Positions 47,661 through 56,200 of a DNA stretch of 64,000 nt are shown here, one piece after another (position 1 is the first letter of the stretch; each line of letters begins with the position of its first letter). Source of the DNA: Bacteroidia bacterium (GTDB lineage Bacteria > Bacteroidota > Bacteroidia > B-17B0 > Aurantibacillaceae); contig JACMNO010000110.1 of NCBI GenBank assembly GCA_014378485.1, forward strand, positions 62,001-126,000. The letters are read 5' to 3'. The notes under the pieces were generated by a model. The model searched no databases and was not told the DNA's origin. It saw only the letters and a program-made list of their open reading frames with translations. The translations under genes and the position numbers were made by a program.

Positions 47661-47858
47661 TTACTTTAAGAATGTATCTATTGAAAAGATATTCGCTACC
47701 GGAATATGTTCAATTAAACTGGTTAATTGACTTTCATCTGTTGCCAGGATATCAGTTGCTGGAATAAATTTTATTCTTCCTTCATACTCACCAATTATAA
47801 TGGTTCCGTACTTCCTGATTCCGTTTGTTAGAATAATCATTGCTTGTGTCGTGTTCAT
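47661..47858 (-). CDS. small conserved protein, unknown function
   Basis: A 65-residue cytoplasmic protein: MNTTQAMIILTNGIRKYGTI, IGEYEGRIKFIPATDIL, ending IPVANIFSIDTFLK. The composition suggests a small SH3-like or Sm-like beta barrel. The start is fixed by an exceptional AAGGAGGT Shine-Dalgarno sequence 5 bases before the ATG at 47858; an upstream ATG at 47900 would add 14 residues across that site. Such strong ribosome-binding sites are rare in Bacteroidota. I do not recognise the family; the organisation suggests an independently expressed and perhaps highly translated gene. Confidence 0.7.
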   Translation of the reverse strand: MNTTQAMIILTNGIRKYGTIIIGEYEGRIKFIPATDILATDESQLTSLIEHIPVANIFSIDTFLK

Positions 47859-47863
47859 ATTTA

Positions 47864-47869
47864 CCTCCT
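47864..47869 (-). promoter_or_regulatory. strong Shine-Dalgarno sequence (AGGAGG)
   Basis: On the minus strand AAAGGAGGTAAATATG places AGGAGG 5 bases before the start codon. It decides the start of the small gene at 47858. Confidence 0.8.
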
Positions 47870-47997
47870 TTTTCTTATGTAAAAACAAACATAATGCCAC
47901 AAAGCTATTTTAATGTTATATCAATCTTATCAAACTGTAAAATAGAACGTTATGAAATTTAACAAGTTGATTATCAAAGAAATTATTAAAAAAAATA

Positions 47998-48026
47998 AAC
48001 CCCTTTTCTTTATAAAAAAAGGGGTT
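47998..48026 (-). terminator. terminator of trxA
   Basis: AACCCCTTTT and AAAAGGGGTT (47998-48007 and 48017-48026) pair around a 9-base loop. On the minus strand it is followed by TATTTTTTTT, 22 bases after the trxA stop. Confidence 0.85.
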
Positions 48027-48048
48027 CAAAGTTTTAAAGTGACCTGAT

Positions 48049-48366
48049 TTACATATGTGCATCTAATTTACCAGCCAAAACATTTTTAGCAGCAACGCCA
48101 ACATGTTTTTCAACTACTTCTCCGTTTTTAAAGAATAATATGGTCGGTATATTTCTGATCCCGTATTTTGCTGAGATGCCTGAATTACTATCCACATTTA
48201 CTTTTCCAACTACGGCTTTTCCTGCATAATCTGCTGAAAGCTCTTCAACTACGGGCCCAACCATGCGGCAAGGGCCACACCATTCTGCCCAAAAATCTAC
48301 CAATACTGGTTTATCTGATTTTAATACTAACTCTTCAAAATTCGCGTCTGTTATTTCTAGTGCCAT
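48049..48366 (-). CDS. trxA: thioredoxin
   Basis: Cytoplasmic disulfide reductase of 105 residues. The active site is FWAEWCGPCRMVGPVVEEL with C30 and C33. The cis-proline segment GIRNIPTILFFKNGEVVEKH and buried D24 (VLVDFWA) are as in canonical thioredoxins. There is no signal peptide. It has its own promoter-like sequence and terminator, so it is monocistronic. Confidence 0.96.
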   Translation of the reverse strand: MALEITDANFEELVLKSDKPVLVDFWAEWCGPCRMVGPVVEELSADYAGKAVVGKVNVDSNSGISAKYGIRNIPTILFFKNGEVVEKHVGVAAKNVLAGKLDAHM

Positions 48367-48401
48367 TTTATTTTGTTTTTAAGGTTTATAATTCTGAAAT
48401 A

Positions 48402-48433
48402 CTAATTTAGGTTTGTTAGTTAAATTAATCAAA
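48402..48433 (-). promoter_or_regulatory. probable trxA promoter
   Basis: On the minus strand TTTG (48433-48430), 20 bases, then TAAATTAG (48409-48402), one base off TAnnTTTG, 36 bases before the ATG. Confidence 0.5.
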
Positions 48434-48469
48434 CATTAATCCAAATAGTTTTCCATGCCTTTTTGACAT

Positions 48470-51400
48470 TTATTTTAATAAAGTTACATGGCCTATCATA
48501 TTATGGTGTTCTTTTAAAACATCCACCACATCTGCTTTCCACACATAAACTTCCTGTTTTGTGGACTCCGGATCGCCTTTGCCATTCACACTGCCATCCC
48601 AGCCTTTATTAATGTCATCGCTTTCAAAAATCATCTTGCCCCACCTGTCAAACACCTGCAACTTAAACTGTGCAATACCTACTCCTTCTGCTTTAAAGCC
48701 ATCATTTAAACCATCGTTGTTGGGAGTAAAGGCATTTGGAATATAAATGGTATAAGCAGGTTTAATGATTACTAATTTTATAATCGAATCCTGACATCCA
48801 AATGAATTTTTGACAACCTGCATTATGGCTACGGTTTTAGCATCCATCGTATTAAATGTATGGCTAAAATCAGGGGTATTTTTTATAGTTCCATCATTAA
48901 ACATATATTTTATAGAATTCGCTCCAACTGATCTGTCTTCTACTTCAATGAGTGGTGTGGTTATTTCTACTTCAGAAGGAGTTAGATTAAAATCAGCTAC
49001 CGGAACCGGATGCACTGTTACTAAACCCGGAAGAACAGAGCTACTGATGCAGCCGCTGTCCGATACTACTTTCAATGTCACATTGTAATTTCCTGTCGTA
49101 TAGCAATGGGTCGGATTTTTTGAATAATCAGGGGAACTATTATCCCCGAAGATCCATTGATTAGTTACAATACTGCCATTGCCAATGGTAGAATTATTAA
49201 TAAAATTTACACACAATAACGGACAACCGATATTATTTTGTGCTGCAAATACCGCTGATGGTGTAGCATTCACATAAACAGATTTAATGATTGTGTTAAC
49301 ACAACCATATTGAGTTTGAACTTCAAGCCTTACACCATAATTACCAACCTGCGTATAAATATACTGCGGACTTTGTTGATTATTATCCATTAAATTATCG
49401 CCGTTAAAATCCCAACCATAAGAAGTAATAGCGCCATCGTTACTCGTTGACATATTATTAAACTGAGTGCTTGCAGGCATACATGTTGAAGGTGCGGAGA
49501 ACTTTGCAACCGGATTGTAATGAACGATAACAGGTTTTAAGTTTTGGTTAGAGCAATTATTATTCGAGATGGCAACTAACCTGCTTTGTAATGTTCCGGC
49601 TGACGGATAGGTGTGACTTGGATTTGCAGTTGAGTCATCGAACGATCCATTGTTTTCAAAATCCCAACGGTATTTAATAATTGTTCCGTTAGCAATACTG
49701 CTTTGATTCGTAAACTGGGTGGCCTGGTTCAGACAAGTTGATGTTGACTGAAAATTTACATTTGGTTTTGGATGAACATTGGCCATATGCGAAATCGCCT
49801 TCACACAATTATGATTACTGGTTGCTGTAAGAGTAACATTAAAGTTACCTGCATTTGAATACAAATGTGATGGGCTAAATCCTAAGAGGGAAGTGTTATC
49901 TCCAAACGACCAACTGTAATTTATTATCTGGCCATTTGAAATACTGGTTTGGTTAGTAAATGAAACAGGTAATCCTTCGCACGCAGGCAAAGAGCTGAAT
50001 TGAACTACAGGTTCAGGATAAACTGACACCGCCAATGAATATGTTGAAATACAATTGAAATTGGAGATCGCCATTAATTGGGTGGTATAGGTTCCGGGAG
50101 AATTAAATAAATTAATTGCATTTTGGTTTGTATTATCAGGCGTTCCGTTGGAATCAAAATCCCATATGTAATTTGAAATGTTTCCGCTTGCGATAGTAGA
50201 ACTATTTGTGTAATTTATTGAGTATCCTATACACACATTAGTTGCCGTAAAAGAAACATTAGGTAATGGATTTACTGTGATCTGCTGAGTAATGCTATTG
50301 CTGCAATTTGAGTTCGTAGTGATTAGTAAGGTCACGTTATATGTGCCTGCGATTCCATATTGATGTGATGGCTGATTTTGAAATGATTGGCTACCATCAC
50401 CAAATTGCCAGTTGGTAGTGGTAATGAAACCTCCGGATACTGAAGACGAATTAGTAAATGAAGTTGTTCCATTTAAACAAACGCTATTAGCAGAAAAAGC
50501 GGGAGTTGGCAGCGGACTTATCGTTACCGGAATAATAGCAGTATCTCTGCAACCCATATTACTTGTAACAACTAATTGAACATTATACGTTCCTGTATTC
50601 AGATAATTATTGATACCATTTTGTGCTACGGAAGTATTTCCATTTCCATAATTCCAATTATTGGTAATAATACTACCCGTTGAGATGTTACTCGTATTAA
50701 TAAATCCAAGAGTATGTGTGCAGGCCGATAGCTGGGTCGTAATAAAGTTAGCATTTGGTTTTTCGGAAATAGTGATAATATGTGTTTGTGTTGCCGTGCA
50801 ACCAAAATTACTTGTGATTGTTAGGCTCACAGTATAAGTTCCAGTATTGGTATACGCATGAACAGGATTTTGAGTTGAAGCTAAAACTCCATCGCCAAAA
50901 TTCCAGGCCCATTGATTAATCACACCCTGGTTGATATTACTGATATCACTAAAAATAACCGGAGCAAATTCGCATCCGTTAGTAAAAGTAAAGTCAGCTC
51001 CCGGCTGCGGATTAACAATCACTACATGCATTGTGGTATCATAACAACCACTTGGAGATCCTACTATTAATGAAACACTATACGTTCCGGGATTAGAATA
51101 AGTATGAATGGGATCTTTAACTGTTGAATTATTTCCATCACCAAAGTTCCAGTTATAAGTAGTAAGAGTTCCTGATGACATGCTTGAGTTATTATTAAAA
51201 TTGATCGTTAATCCACAATTGTTATTTGAACCTGCGGTATTAAAATTTGCGTTAGGTACTGGATGATTATGAAGAAAATAATCAAAAAGAGGCCCCGGAC
51301 AACCGGTTACCTGGGTGGTTTGTACAGAATAGTTTCCGGGATTGCTTGCCACAACACATTGAGTGGTTTGGCCGTTAACAGATGAACCACTCCATAAATA

Positions 51401-52315
51401 GGAAGCGTATCCTGATGGTGCGCACATCGTTTGTGTTCCTCCAACACAAATAGTATCATTGATAGCTTGCTGAAGCGTGGTGCAACTTCCGTCTATATAA
51501 GCGTAAGCATAATGTCCTCCTAAAGCGCAATCAAACGTTGTAAAACGTATGGTTACGTTTTGGCCGATAAAAGCTGTCAGATCAACACTCACATTTGTCC
51601 ATGGCTTATAAACTACATTGGCGCAGGAAGCCGAATTTATGAAGCCCGGAATACTCTGACCTGCCGCGACATTATAATTGGTACATGGAATCAGGGTTCC
51701 TGTTGCGTCTAGCATTTCTATTTGAAAACTTGGTTGATCAGCTAAGGCATGCCCCGGATCTTCAAAAACAACTGCGTAACGATACGTGAAATTAGCATTC
51801 GCAGCAGTTACAGCAAATGTTTGCTCTAATCTATCTGCTAAACCACCTGTACCATTGTTTCCAAGTATCACTGAAAAATTTCCACCCTGAGCAACAATTG
51901 GAAAACCGCCGCAGCCATCAACACCTGCGCCGTTTGTTACCAATTGGGCACCACCAGCATTCTGACAACAACCCAATGAATTATAAAGTGGGTTATATCC
52001 GTTAGAGCTTGTCCAGCCGTTCAGAGACCCGGATTCAAAATCAATATTAGTGCACGCTTGTTGAGTAGTTGGATTCTGGCCCGAAATACGTTGTGTGGAA
52101 AAATACGTATCGTTAATGTAATTACGCTGGTGCGCATAAATGAATTCAGGCAATTCATTGGAAGAAGAGTGATGAGACGAATAAAAATCAGTCCAGTGTT
52201 GTTTATCAAAATTCGCTAAACTATCAATCTGAAAGCTGGAATTGCCTGTTTGGGCAAGGGCAGACGCTACGAACAAAGCGGCTAGCGTAACTGCGGTTAG
52301 TAATAATTTTTTCAT
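48470..52315 (-). CDS. ten-PKD-domain secreted protein with type B T9SS sorting domain
   Basis: Surface protein of 1281 residues. The signal peptide is MKKLLLTAVTLAALFVASAL then AQ. A lectin/adhesin-like N-terminal domain follows (CTNIDFESGSLNGWTSSNGY, GNNGTGGLADRLEQTF, VTIRFTTFDCALGGHYAYAY). Residues 330-1140 contain about ten PKD domains, each with a WxFGDG-type and GTYxVxL motif (for example NWNFGDGNNSTVKDPIHTYS, AWNFGDGVLASTQNPVHAYT). The C-terminus has IPNAFTPNNDGLNDGFKAEG and VFDRWGKMIFESDDINKGWD, the gliding-associated type B domain. No PorP/SprF gene is adjacent, so it must use one from elsewhere, such as the 14453 gene or another. Confidence 0.93.
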   Translation of the reverse strand: MKKLLLTAVTLAALFVASALAQTGNSSFQIDSLANFDKQHWTDFYSSHHSSSNELPEFIYAHQRNYINDTYFSTQRISGQNPTTQQACTNIDFESGSLNGWTSSNGYNPLYNSLGCCQNAGGAQLVTNGAGVDGCGGFPIVAQGGNFSVILGNNGTGGLADRLEQTFAVTAANANFTYRYAVVFEDPGHALADQPSFQIEMLDATGTLIPCTNYNVAAGQSIPGFINSASCANVVYKPWTNVSVDLTAFIGQNVTIRFTTFDCALGGHYAYAYIDGSCTTLQQAINDTICVGGTQTMCAPSGYASYLWSGSSVNGQTTQCVVASNPGNYSVQTTQVTGCPGPLFDYFLHNHPVPNANFNTAGSNNNCGLTINFNNNSSMSSGTLTTYNWNFGDGNNSTVKDPIHTYSNPGTYSVSLIVGSPSGCYDTTMHVVIVNPQPGADFTFTNGCEFAPVIFSDISNINQGVINQWAWNFGDGVLASTQNPVHAYTNTGTYTVSLTITSNFGCTATQTHIITISEKPNANFITTQLSACTHTLGFINTSNISTGSIITNNWNYGNGNTSVAQNGINNYLNTGTYNVQLVVTSNMGCRDTAIIPVTISPLPTPAFSANSVCLNGTTSFTNSSSVSGGFITTTNWQFGDGSQSFQNQPSHQYGIAGTYNVTLLITTNSNCSNSITQQITVNPLPNVSFTATNVCIGYSINYTNSSTIASGNISNYIWDFDSNGTPDNTNQNAINLFNSPGTYTTQLMAISNFNCISTYSLAVSVYPEPVVQFSSLPACEGLPVSFTNQTSISNGQIINYSWSFGDNTSLLGFSPSHLYSNAGNFNVTLTATSNHNCVKAISHMANVHPKPNVNFQSTSTCLNQATQFTNQSSIANGTIIKYRWDFENNGSFDDSTANPSHTYPSAGTLQSRLVAISNNNCSNQNLKPVIVHYNPVAKFSAPSTCMPASTQFNNMSTSNDGAITSYGWDFNGDNLMDNNQQSPQYIYTQVGNYGVRLEVQTQYGCVNTIIKSVYVNATPSAVFAAQNNIGCPLLCVNFINNSTIGNGSIVTNQWIFGDNSSPDYSKNPTHCYTTGNYNVTLKVVSDSGCISSSVLPGLVTVHPVPVADFNLTPSEVEITTPLIEVEDRSVGANSIKYMFNDGTIKNTPDFSHTFNTMDAKTVAIMQVVKNSFGCQDSIIKLVIIKPAYTIYIPNAFTPNNDGLNDGFKAEGVGIAQFKLQVFDRWGKMIFESDDINKGWDGSVNGKGDPESTKQEVYVWKADVVDVLKEHHNMIGHVTLLK

Positions 52316-52511
52316 AACAGGTAGGTTTTGAAGTGTTTGTAATTGGTTTCATAAATGGTTTTTTGGATTTTAATTTTTAAGTTAAGGTCCGGTTTGTTAT
52401 TTTTAATTTTAGGTTTTTAATATTGTACGTTGAGAAATTCTAAAAGTTTTAGTATTTGCATCTTTTTTTACAACTACTACTAATTTTTATATCTTAGCTA
52501 AAAAATAATAT

Positions 52512-52892
52512 ATGGAAGAAACTAACTTTACTAATCAAAACCCACCACCAGGACAAAATTTTAATCCACAAGGCGGGCAAATTTCCCTTCCTAACGCAGG
52601 AGCGGTCTTAACTTTAGGAATTATATCCATTGCCTTATGCTGGTGCTATGGCGTTGTATCATTAACCTGCGGTATCATCGGGTTGGTACTAGCTAATAAA
52701 TCCTTGGTACTTTACAAAGAAAATCCAACAGCTTATAGTTTAACATCATATAATAATCTTAAAGCAGGCCGTGTATGTTCTATTATAGGTCTTTGTTTAT
52801 CCGCATTGATGTTGCTATATGTGATCATTGTTTTTGCTTTTATTGGCGCTGCATTCAGTGCAATGCCATGGGATATGATGGGACGACATTAA
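52512..52892 (+). CDS. CCC-motif small membrane protein
   Basis: A 126-residue inner-membrane protein with a Pro/Asn/Gln-rich cytoplasmic N-terminus (NQNPPPGQNFNPQGGQISLP) and two hydrophobic segments. The first, VLTLGIISIALCWCYGVVSL then TCGIIGLVLA, has the three-cysteine pattern that names the family. The second is ICSIIGLCLSALMLLYVIIV-like. The central loop has KENPTAYSLTSYNNLKAGRV. It is common in Bacteroidota; its function is unknown. A terminator separates it from the DUF2752 gene, although the two are close and share orientation. Confidence 0.82.
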   Translation: MEETNFTNQNPPPGQNFNPQGGQISLPNAGAVLTLGIISIALCWCYGVVSLTCGIIGLVLANKSLVLYKENPTAYSLTSYNNLKAGRVCSIIGLCLSALMLLYVIIVFAFIGAAFSAMPWDMMGRH

Positions 52893-52911
52893 ATAAAAAA
52901 ATTAACTTTAA

Positions 52912-52944
52912 AAAAATGCCTTTGATAAACTCAAAGGCATTTTT
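52912..52944 (+). terminator. rho-independent terminator
   Basis: AAAAATGCCTTTGA (52912-52925) pairs perfectly with TCAAAGGCATTTTT (52931-52944) around a 5-base loop, 20 bases after the CCC-motif gene and 12 before the DUF2752 gene. Confidence 0.88.
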
Positions 52945-52956
52945 AATTTTACACAC

Positions 52957-53253
52957 ATGATTAATTGGCTGGAACAACATTTATTTCCCTGCTTTTTTAA
53001 ATCGCATTTCGGAATGGAATGTCCGGGATGCGGTATGCAAAGAAGTTTGATTGCATTACTAAAAGGAGATTTGATCGGGTCGCTTCAATACCATGCAGCT
53101 TTGATCCCGTTCATCATCACAATCATAATGTTAGTTGTACAGTTAAAAATACAACGTGAAAATGGCGGAAAATTAGTTATGTGGGCATTTGTTATTACCA
53201 CAGGAATTACTCTAGTACAATTTATTTTCCGACAAGTAATTTTATTTACTTAA
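52957..53253 (+). CDS. DUF2752 membrane protein
   Basis: A 98-residue membrane protein. The signature FGMECPGCGMQRSLIALLKG matches DUF2752 (CPxCGxxR). Two hydrophobic helices follow (HAALIPFIITIIMLVVQLKI and LVMWAFVITTGITLVQFIF). Family function is unknown, and the paired cysteines may bind metal. It lies just downstream of the CCC-motif gene; the same pairing is common in Bacteroidota as I recall. Its last 8 bases overlap the 3' end of the convergent large gene. Confidence 0.85.
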   Translation: MINWLEQHLFPCFFKSHFGMECPGCGMQRSLIALLKGDLIGSLQYHAALIPFIITIIMLVVQLKIQRENGGKLVMWAFVITTGITLVQFIFRQVILFT

Positions 53254-56200
53254 CAGGTAATTTTATTGTTTTGTTTGTTTTCTCTCCAGTGATATTCAAA
53301 TAATAAATACCTGCCTTGCAGTTATTCAGGTTAACTAATAAATTAATAGCATCTGATTTAAAATTACCATAATCTTTTACTAGTTTCCCGGAACCATCCA
53401 CCAACATAAAATTTAATATTTCATTTCCGTCAATTGTTCCGGAAATTAAGAACTCGTTTTGCTCTAATGTTTTAAGAACCAGTGAACCTGATATATCATA
53501 AAATAAAACTTTCGTAACTGTCATATCTGACACTACAACAATTGATTTATAGGCAGTATCCATGCAACCCGAATTACTTGAAGCAATTAAAGTCACAGTA
53601 TAGATTCCGGCTGAAGTATAATTATAAGTGGGATCGGAACTTATTGAAAAGCCAAAGCTATCGCCAAAATTCCAGGAATTATTAGCAGCATTGGAAGAGC
53701 CATTAGTAAAAGCTACCATACCGTTATTAGATAAATAAGTTGTATCCACAGAAGTAAATTGAGCAGAAGCAATTTCAATGACCGCAATTGCAAAAGTTGA
53801 ATCTTTACTATCACATTGACCTACTGTATTAATCTCTAAGGAATAATTACCACCTATTAAATTTACCAAAGTATCAGCGGTACTTTTATTTAAAGATGTT
53901 TTTAAAATAGTTCCTGTAACATCTTTCCATGAATAATTCCACGGTCCAGAAGTATTACCAACAGCAATAATTTGCCCTGCACTTTGATTAACACAGGTTG
54001 GTTGAGAAAGATTTGTAGTAATATCCAATGGATTGATGGTAATATTTAAAATAAAACGAGGATTAATTGTAGATGCATCCAATATAAAAACATAAGAAGA
54101 AGTTTTTAAATTGGTAGTTGTTGAATTATATGTATCATATAACGAAATACAGGCACCTGTTGGAAAAGAACTAATATTTGCAGCACTTATGGTATAGGTT
54201 CCTGTGTATCCTGTTATTGTTTTTAATGGCATTAAAAAACTAGAACTAATAGGACTAATGCCATTAATTTGAAAAACTTGTAAACTGTCTTGAAGCATGA
54301 TTACAGGAGCATTAGGATCCTGACCAGCCATTTTAATTGCGTCGTACTCAGAGTCAAAGCCATTAGTGGCGCCGGGCTGTATATATAACGCTGTTTCATC
54401 GTGAAAAGAAGTTGGCCCATCCAAATATAATCTTAACGATTGCTGAGTTGAAGCAACCTGAGCACTTTGGTTTATTTTCAAAAACGTTGGATTACCGGCT
54501 ACTTTATTAGATTCTTGAGCAGTTAAATTGGTATTAGCTGTGCAATGAACCTGAAAGCCCTGACACATTGGAATTGTATCGCTTATGCCACCCGCTCCTA
54601 CAGCAGGGCTGCTAAAGCCATTTACTGAAGCTACTGAACCACCAGCACCACCATTTAAATCTGTATTGTAACCATAAATGGCATTATCCACATTTGTATT
54701 GCCATTTCTGAGAGAACTCCAGTTAATTGGCGAGGGATATGGATTATGAATCAGGTTCCATCCATCATCAATAGCAGATCCTGTATTAGTTGCGGTTAAA
54801 GGGATTACATTATTAAATTTACGAACAGTACCTGTTACATCTATTATTATTGGAGTTGTTGTTGTTTGTCCGTTTCCTAAATAAACCCAATAGCCTTTAT
54901 TTGGGATAATTGGGTCTGTAATAGCTGTTAAAGGAACGTATGCATTTGAAACGGAATATGAACCTACAGCTGTCTCATCATAACTGTAAATCGACAAAAA
55001 ACCAGCCGCACTTCCATCAGGACAAGAATTGCAACTAATTGGCATATTATCATCCCAATCCTGAAATGTAAGTGCCGAAGATATTGGCGTTCCTAACAAG
55101 GCCCAACCTGTAGTACCTCCCGGAGCAAATCTTTGAACCGTAACATTTCCAATAATATCAGCTGTTACAGCAATTTGTGCAATCCTGGCGGTATTTGAGG
55201 ACGTTGAAATCATGGTAAACACTTTAGCATTGGTATTAAAAGTTCCATTGCTGAGGGTTAATGTGTTTATTAAATTTTCAGCATTAGTTAAATTGGCTCC
55301 TGTACTATTATTCAATGTTAAATTATAAAAATCAGTGATACTTGTTCCTCCAATAACTTGTGCAACTGATCCGTTTAATAAAACCAATCCATTTTGGGCA
55401 TTAAAAGTTCCGCTATTTGTAAAATTTCCTCTAACCGAAATTTGGTTATTGGTTGTATTTACATTTAAATTAGAACCACTATTAATTAAAACATTACTAC
55501 CAGTTATAGCACTTAATAATGTTTTAGTACCTGTATTGGAAAAATCAAGGTTATTGAATATCTCCCCGCCTGATTTAAAAATAGTTTGAGCGGCCGCTCC
55601 ATTAAATAATGTTGTTCCTGTGCCAGGTAGAAAAGTACCACCATTATTCGTCCAGTTACCTGCAAGTGTAATACTGAAAATTCCGGCTGTTAAAGATCCA
55701 GAGTTTATTGTTAAAGTATTACCTGTAATGGAAGTTAATAACGTTTTATTTCCTGTATTTGAAAATGTGATATTGTGAAATGTTTCACCACCAAGTTTAA
55801 ATATAGTTTGAAGTGAGGTTCCGGTAAATAAAGTGGTGCCTGTTCCTGGAACAAAGTTTCCTGCGTTATTTGCCCAGTTTCCGATTAATGTAATGCTGTT
55901 GCTATTTGCTGTTAAAGTTGTTGCGTTAATAGTTAACGTGTTTCCACTGATTGCACTTAATAATGTTTTATTGCCTGGGTTTAAAAGTGTAATATTATTG
56001 AAGGTTTCTCCACTGGCTTTAAATATAGATTGCGCAGTAGTGCCCGTAAAGAAAACCGTACCCGCACCCGCAGCAAAAGTTCCACCGTTATTTGTCCAGT
56101 TTCCTGTTAAAGTAATACTATTACTATTAGCAGTTAATGATCCTGCATTAATGGTTAAAGTATTTCCGCTGATTGCGCTTAAAAGTGATTTATTCCCTGT

